A stretch of 5,895 nucleotides of DNA, taken from NCBI GenBank assembly GCA_026398575.1, contig JAPLSP010000163.1, positions 1-5,895 of the forward strand. Reading direction: 5' to 3'. How positions within the stretch are numbered: position 1 is the first letter of the stretch; every line of letters begins with the position of its first letter. The notes under the pieces were generated by a model. It had not been told where the DNA came from. It did no database searches and saw only the letters and a program-made list of their open reading frames with translations. The DNA is from Candidatus Sumerlaeota bacterium (GTDB taxonomy: Bacteria > Sumerlaeota > Sumerlaeia > JADFCT01). A program made the translations under genes and the position numbers. This document shows, piece after piece, positions 5,032 to 5,895 of this stretch.

Positions 5032-5863
5032 TTATGCGCACATATTTCCAGTGCTTGTTGCCTTGGCCGTTGTGGCGGGCTGCAACAGGCAAACCAATGA
5101 AACGGCGCCGTCCGGAGCTCAGACTATTAAGACCGCCTGCGGCGCGGACATGGTTTCCATCCCTGCCGGCGAGTTCACCATGGGCGTGAACGAGGGCGGC
5201 ATAGACGTGAAGCCCGCGCACCCCGTCAAGGTGGATGCTTTTCTCATGGACCAATGTGAGATCACCCAGGAAATATACGAAAAAGTCACCGGTAAAAATC
5301 CCTCCCGCCGCAAGAATCCAAAGAACCCGGTGGAACAGGTCACCTGGACGGCGTGCGTGAAGTTCTGCAATGCCCGCTCAACCCAGGAAGGCCTGACGCC
5401 CTGCTACGACCTGAATACGTGGGAATGCAATTTCGCCGCCAATGGGTACCGGCTCCCCACGGAGGCGGAGTGGGAGTACGCCTGCCGCGCGGGCAGCGGC
5501 TCGCGCTACTTTTTCGGTGAAGACGCCGGCGACCTCAAAACCTACGCATGGTTCCAGGATAATTCCCAATCCAAGCCGCATCCCGTCGGCCAGCGCAAGC
5601 CGAATGCCTTCGGGCTATATGACATGGCGGGCAATGTATGGGAATGGTGCAATGACTTCTATGGCGCCAAGTATTACCGAACAAGTCTCGCGGACAATCC
5701 CCGGGGACCACAGCAAGGCGAGAAGCGGATACTGCGGGGCGGCGCATGGTCGAGCGGCGCGGACAACTGCGTCTCCTGGGTGCGCAATTGCGATGAGGCG
5801 GGTCTCACCGACGTATGTTTGACCATGGATTCCAACGGCTTCCGTTGCGTAAGACGAAAATGA
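5024..5863 (+). CDS. Lipoprotein with FGE-sulfatase (SUMF1-like) domain
   Basis: The 279-residue product starts MRDYAHIF, followed by a hydrophobic core and the lipobox VVAGC with Cys20, so it should be lipidated and membrane-anchored. An ATG at 4985 would add 13 residues encoded partly by element C and lacks an SD sequence, so 5024 is preferred. From residue 43 it follows the FGE-sulfatase (formylglycine-generating enzyme-like) domain: MVSIPAGEFTMG (43-54), PVEQVTWTACVKFCN (102-116), GYRLPTEAEWEYACRAG (141-157), FGLYDMAGNVWEWCNDF (196-212), RILRGGAW (235-242), NGFRC (271-275). In true FGEs the RGGSW block is followed by C-x4-C, the two copper-binding catalytic cysteines. Here the first is Ser244 and only the second (Cys249) remains, so formylglycine formation is unlikely. 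It is more likely a non-catalytic or differently acting member of this C-type-lectin-like fold. It contains many other cysteines, possibly disulfide-bonded. Expression probably depends on coupling to the leader ORF. Confidence 0.93.
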   Translation: MRDYAHIFPVLVALAVVAGCNRQTNETAPSGAQTIKTACGADMVSIPAGEFTMGVNEGGIDVKPAHPVKVDAFLMDQCEITQEIYEKVTGKNPSRRKNPKNPVEQVTWTACVKFCNARSTQEGLTPCYDLNTWECNFAANGYRLPTEAEWEYACRAGSGSRYFFGEDAGDLKTYAWFQDNSQSKPHPVGQRKPNAFGLYDMAGNVWEWCNDFYGAKYYRTSLADNPRGPQQGEKRILRGGAWSSGADNCVSWVRNCDEAGLTDVCLTMDSNGFRCVRRK

Positions 5864-5895
5864 TTAGGTCAGATTTTATTATTAGTGTCTATTAG
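5864..5895. other. Short AT-rich tail, no feature seen
   Basis: The 32 bases after the lipoprotein stop are AT-rich. No hairpin, terminator or gene start can be supported before the window ends. Confidence 0.5.

Overview
The window looks like chromosomal DNA of moderately high GC from an uncultured bacterium. I cannot place it firmly. Large secreted proteins of unknown family, PD40-propeller proteins, FGE-sulfatase-domain lipoproteins and many dispersed palindromes together recall genomes of the Planctomycetes/Verrucomicrobia/Lentisphaerae group or candidate phyla such as Hydrogenedentota and Sumerlaeota. This is an impression from gene style, not an alignment. All supported genes lie on the + strand.

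Layout: (1) 1-962 is the 3' part of an elongation factor G gene, covering the end of domain II through domain V. (2) 963-1418 is a 456-base non-coding stretch. It holds a perfect 16-bp inverted repeat that may act as a terminator, some weak hairpins, and a GA/GC/GT-rich low-complexity leader. (3) 1419-2501 encodes a secreted six-motif PD40 (TolB-like) beta-propeller. (4) 2498-4849 overlaps it by four bases (ATGA) and encodes a secreted 783-residue protein with an N-terminal carbohydrate-binding-like domain and a helical C-terminal part. (5) 4850-5023 holds a strong Shine-Dalgarno sequence, a 52-codon leader ORF and a 107-base palindromic element. (6) 5024-5863 encodes a lipoprotein with an FGE-sulfatase domain. 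The last 32 bases are AT-rich and hold nothing I can name.

Genes 3, 4 and 6 look like one operon of exported proteins: a soluble propeller, a soluble binding protein and a membrane-anchored lipoprotein. A joint envelope role, perhaps in binding glycan or other polymer, is plausible but not shown. Export is supported by signal sequences; the substrate is unknown.

The most unusual content is a set of three unrelated, perfectly matched palindromic elements (arms of 16, 27 and 35 bp) within 4 kb. One lies after fusA. One is inserted in frame inside the signal-peptide coding region of the 783-residue protein and adds about 36 residues. One separates a strong ribosome-binding site from the lipoprotein gene and creates a signal-like leader peptide whose stop overlaps the lipoprotein start. 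Two independent repeat families have therefore landed at the signal-sequence or start region of consecutive exported-protein genes, where they may alter translation or export.
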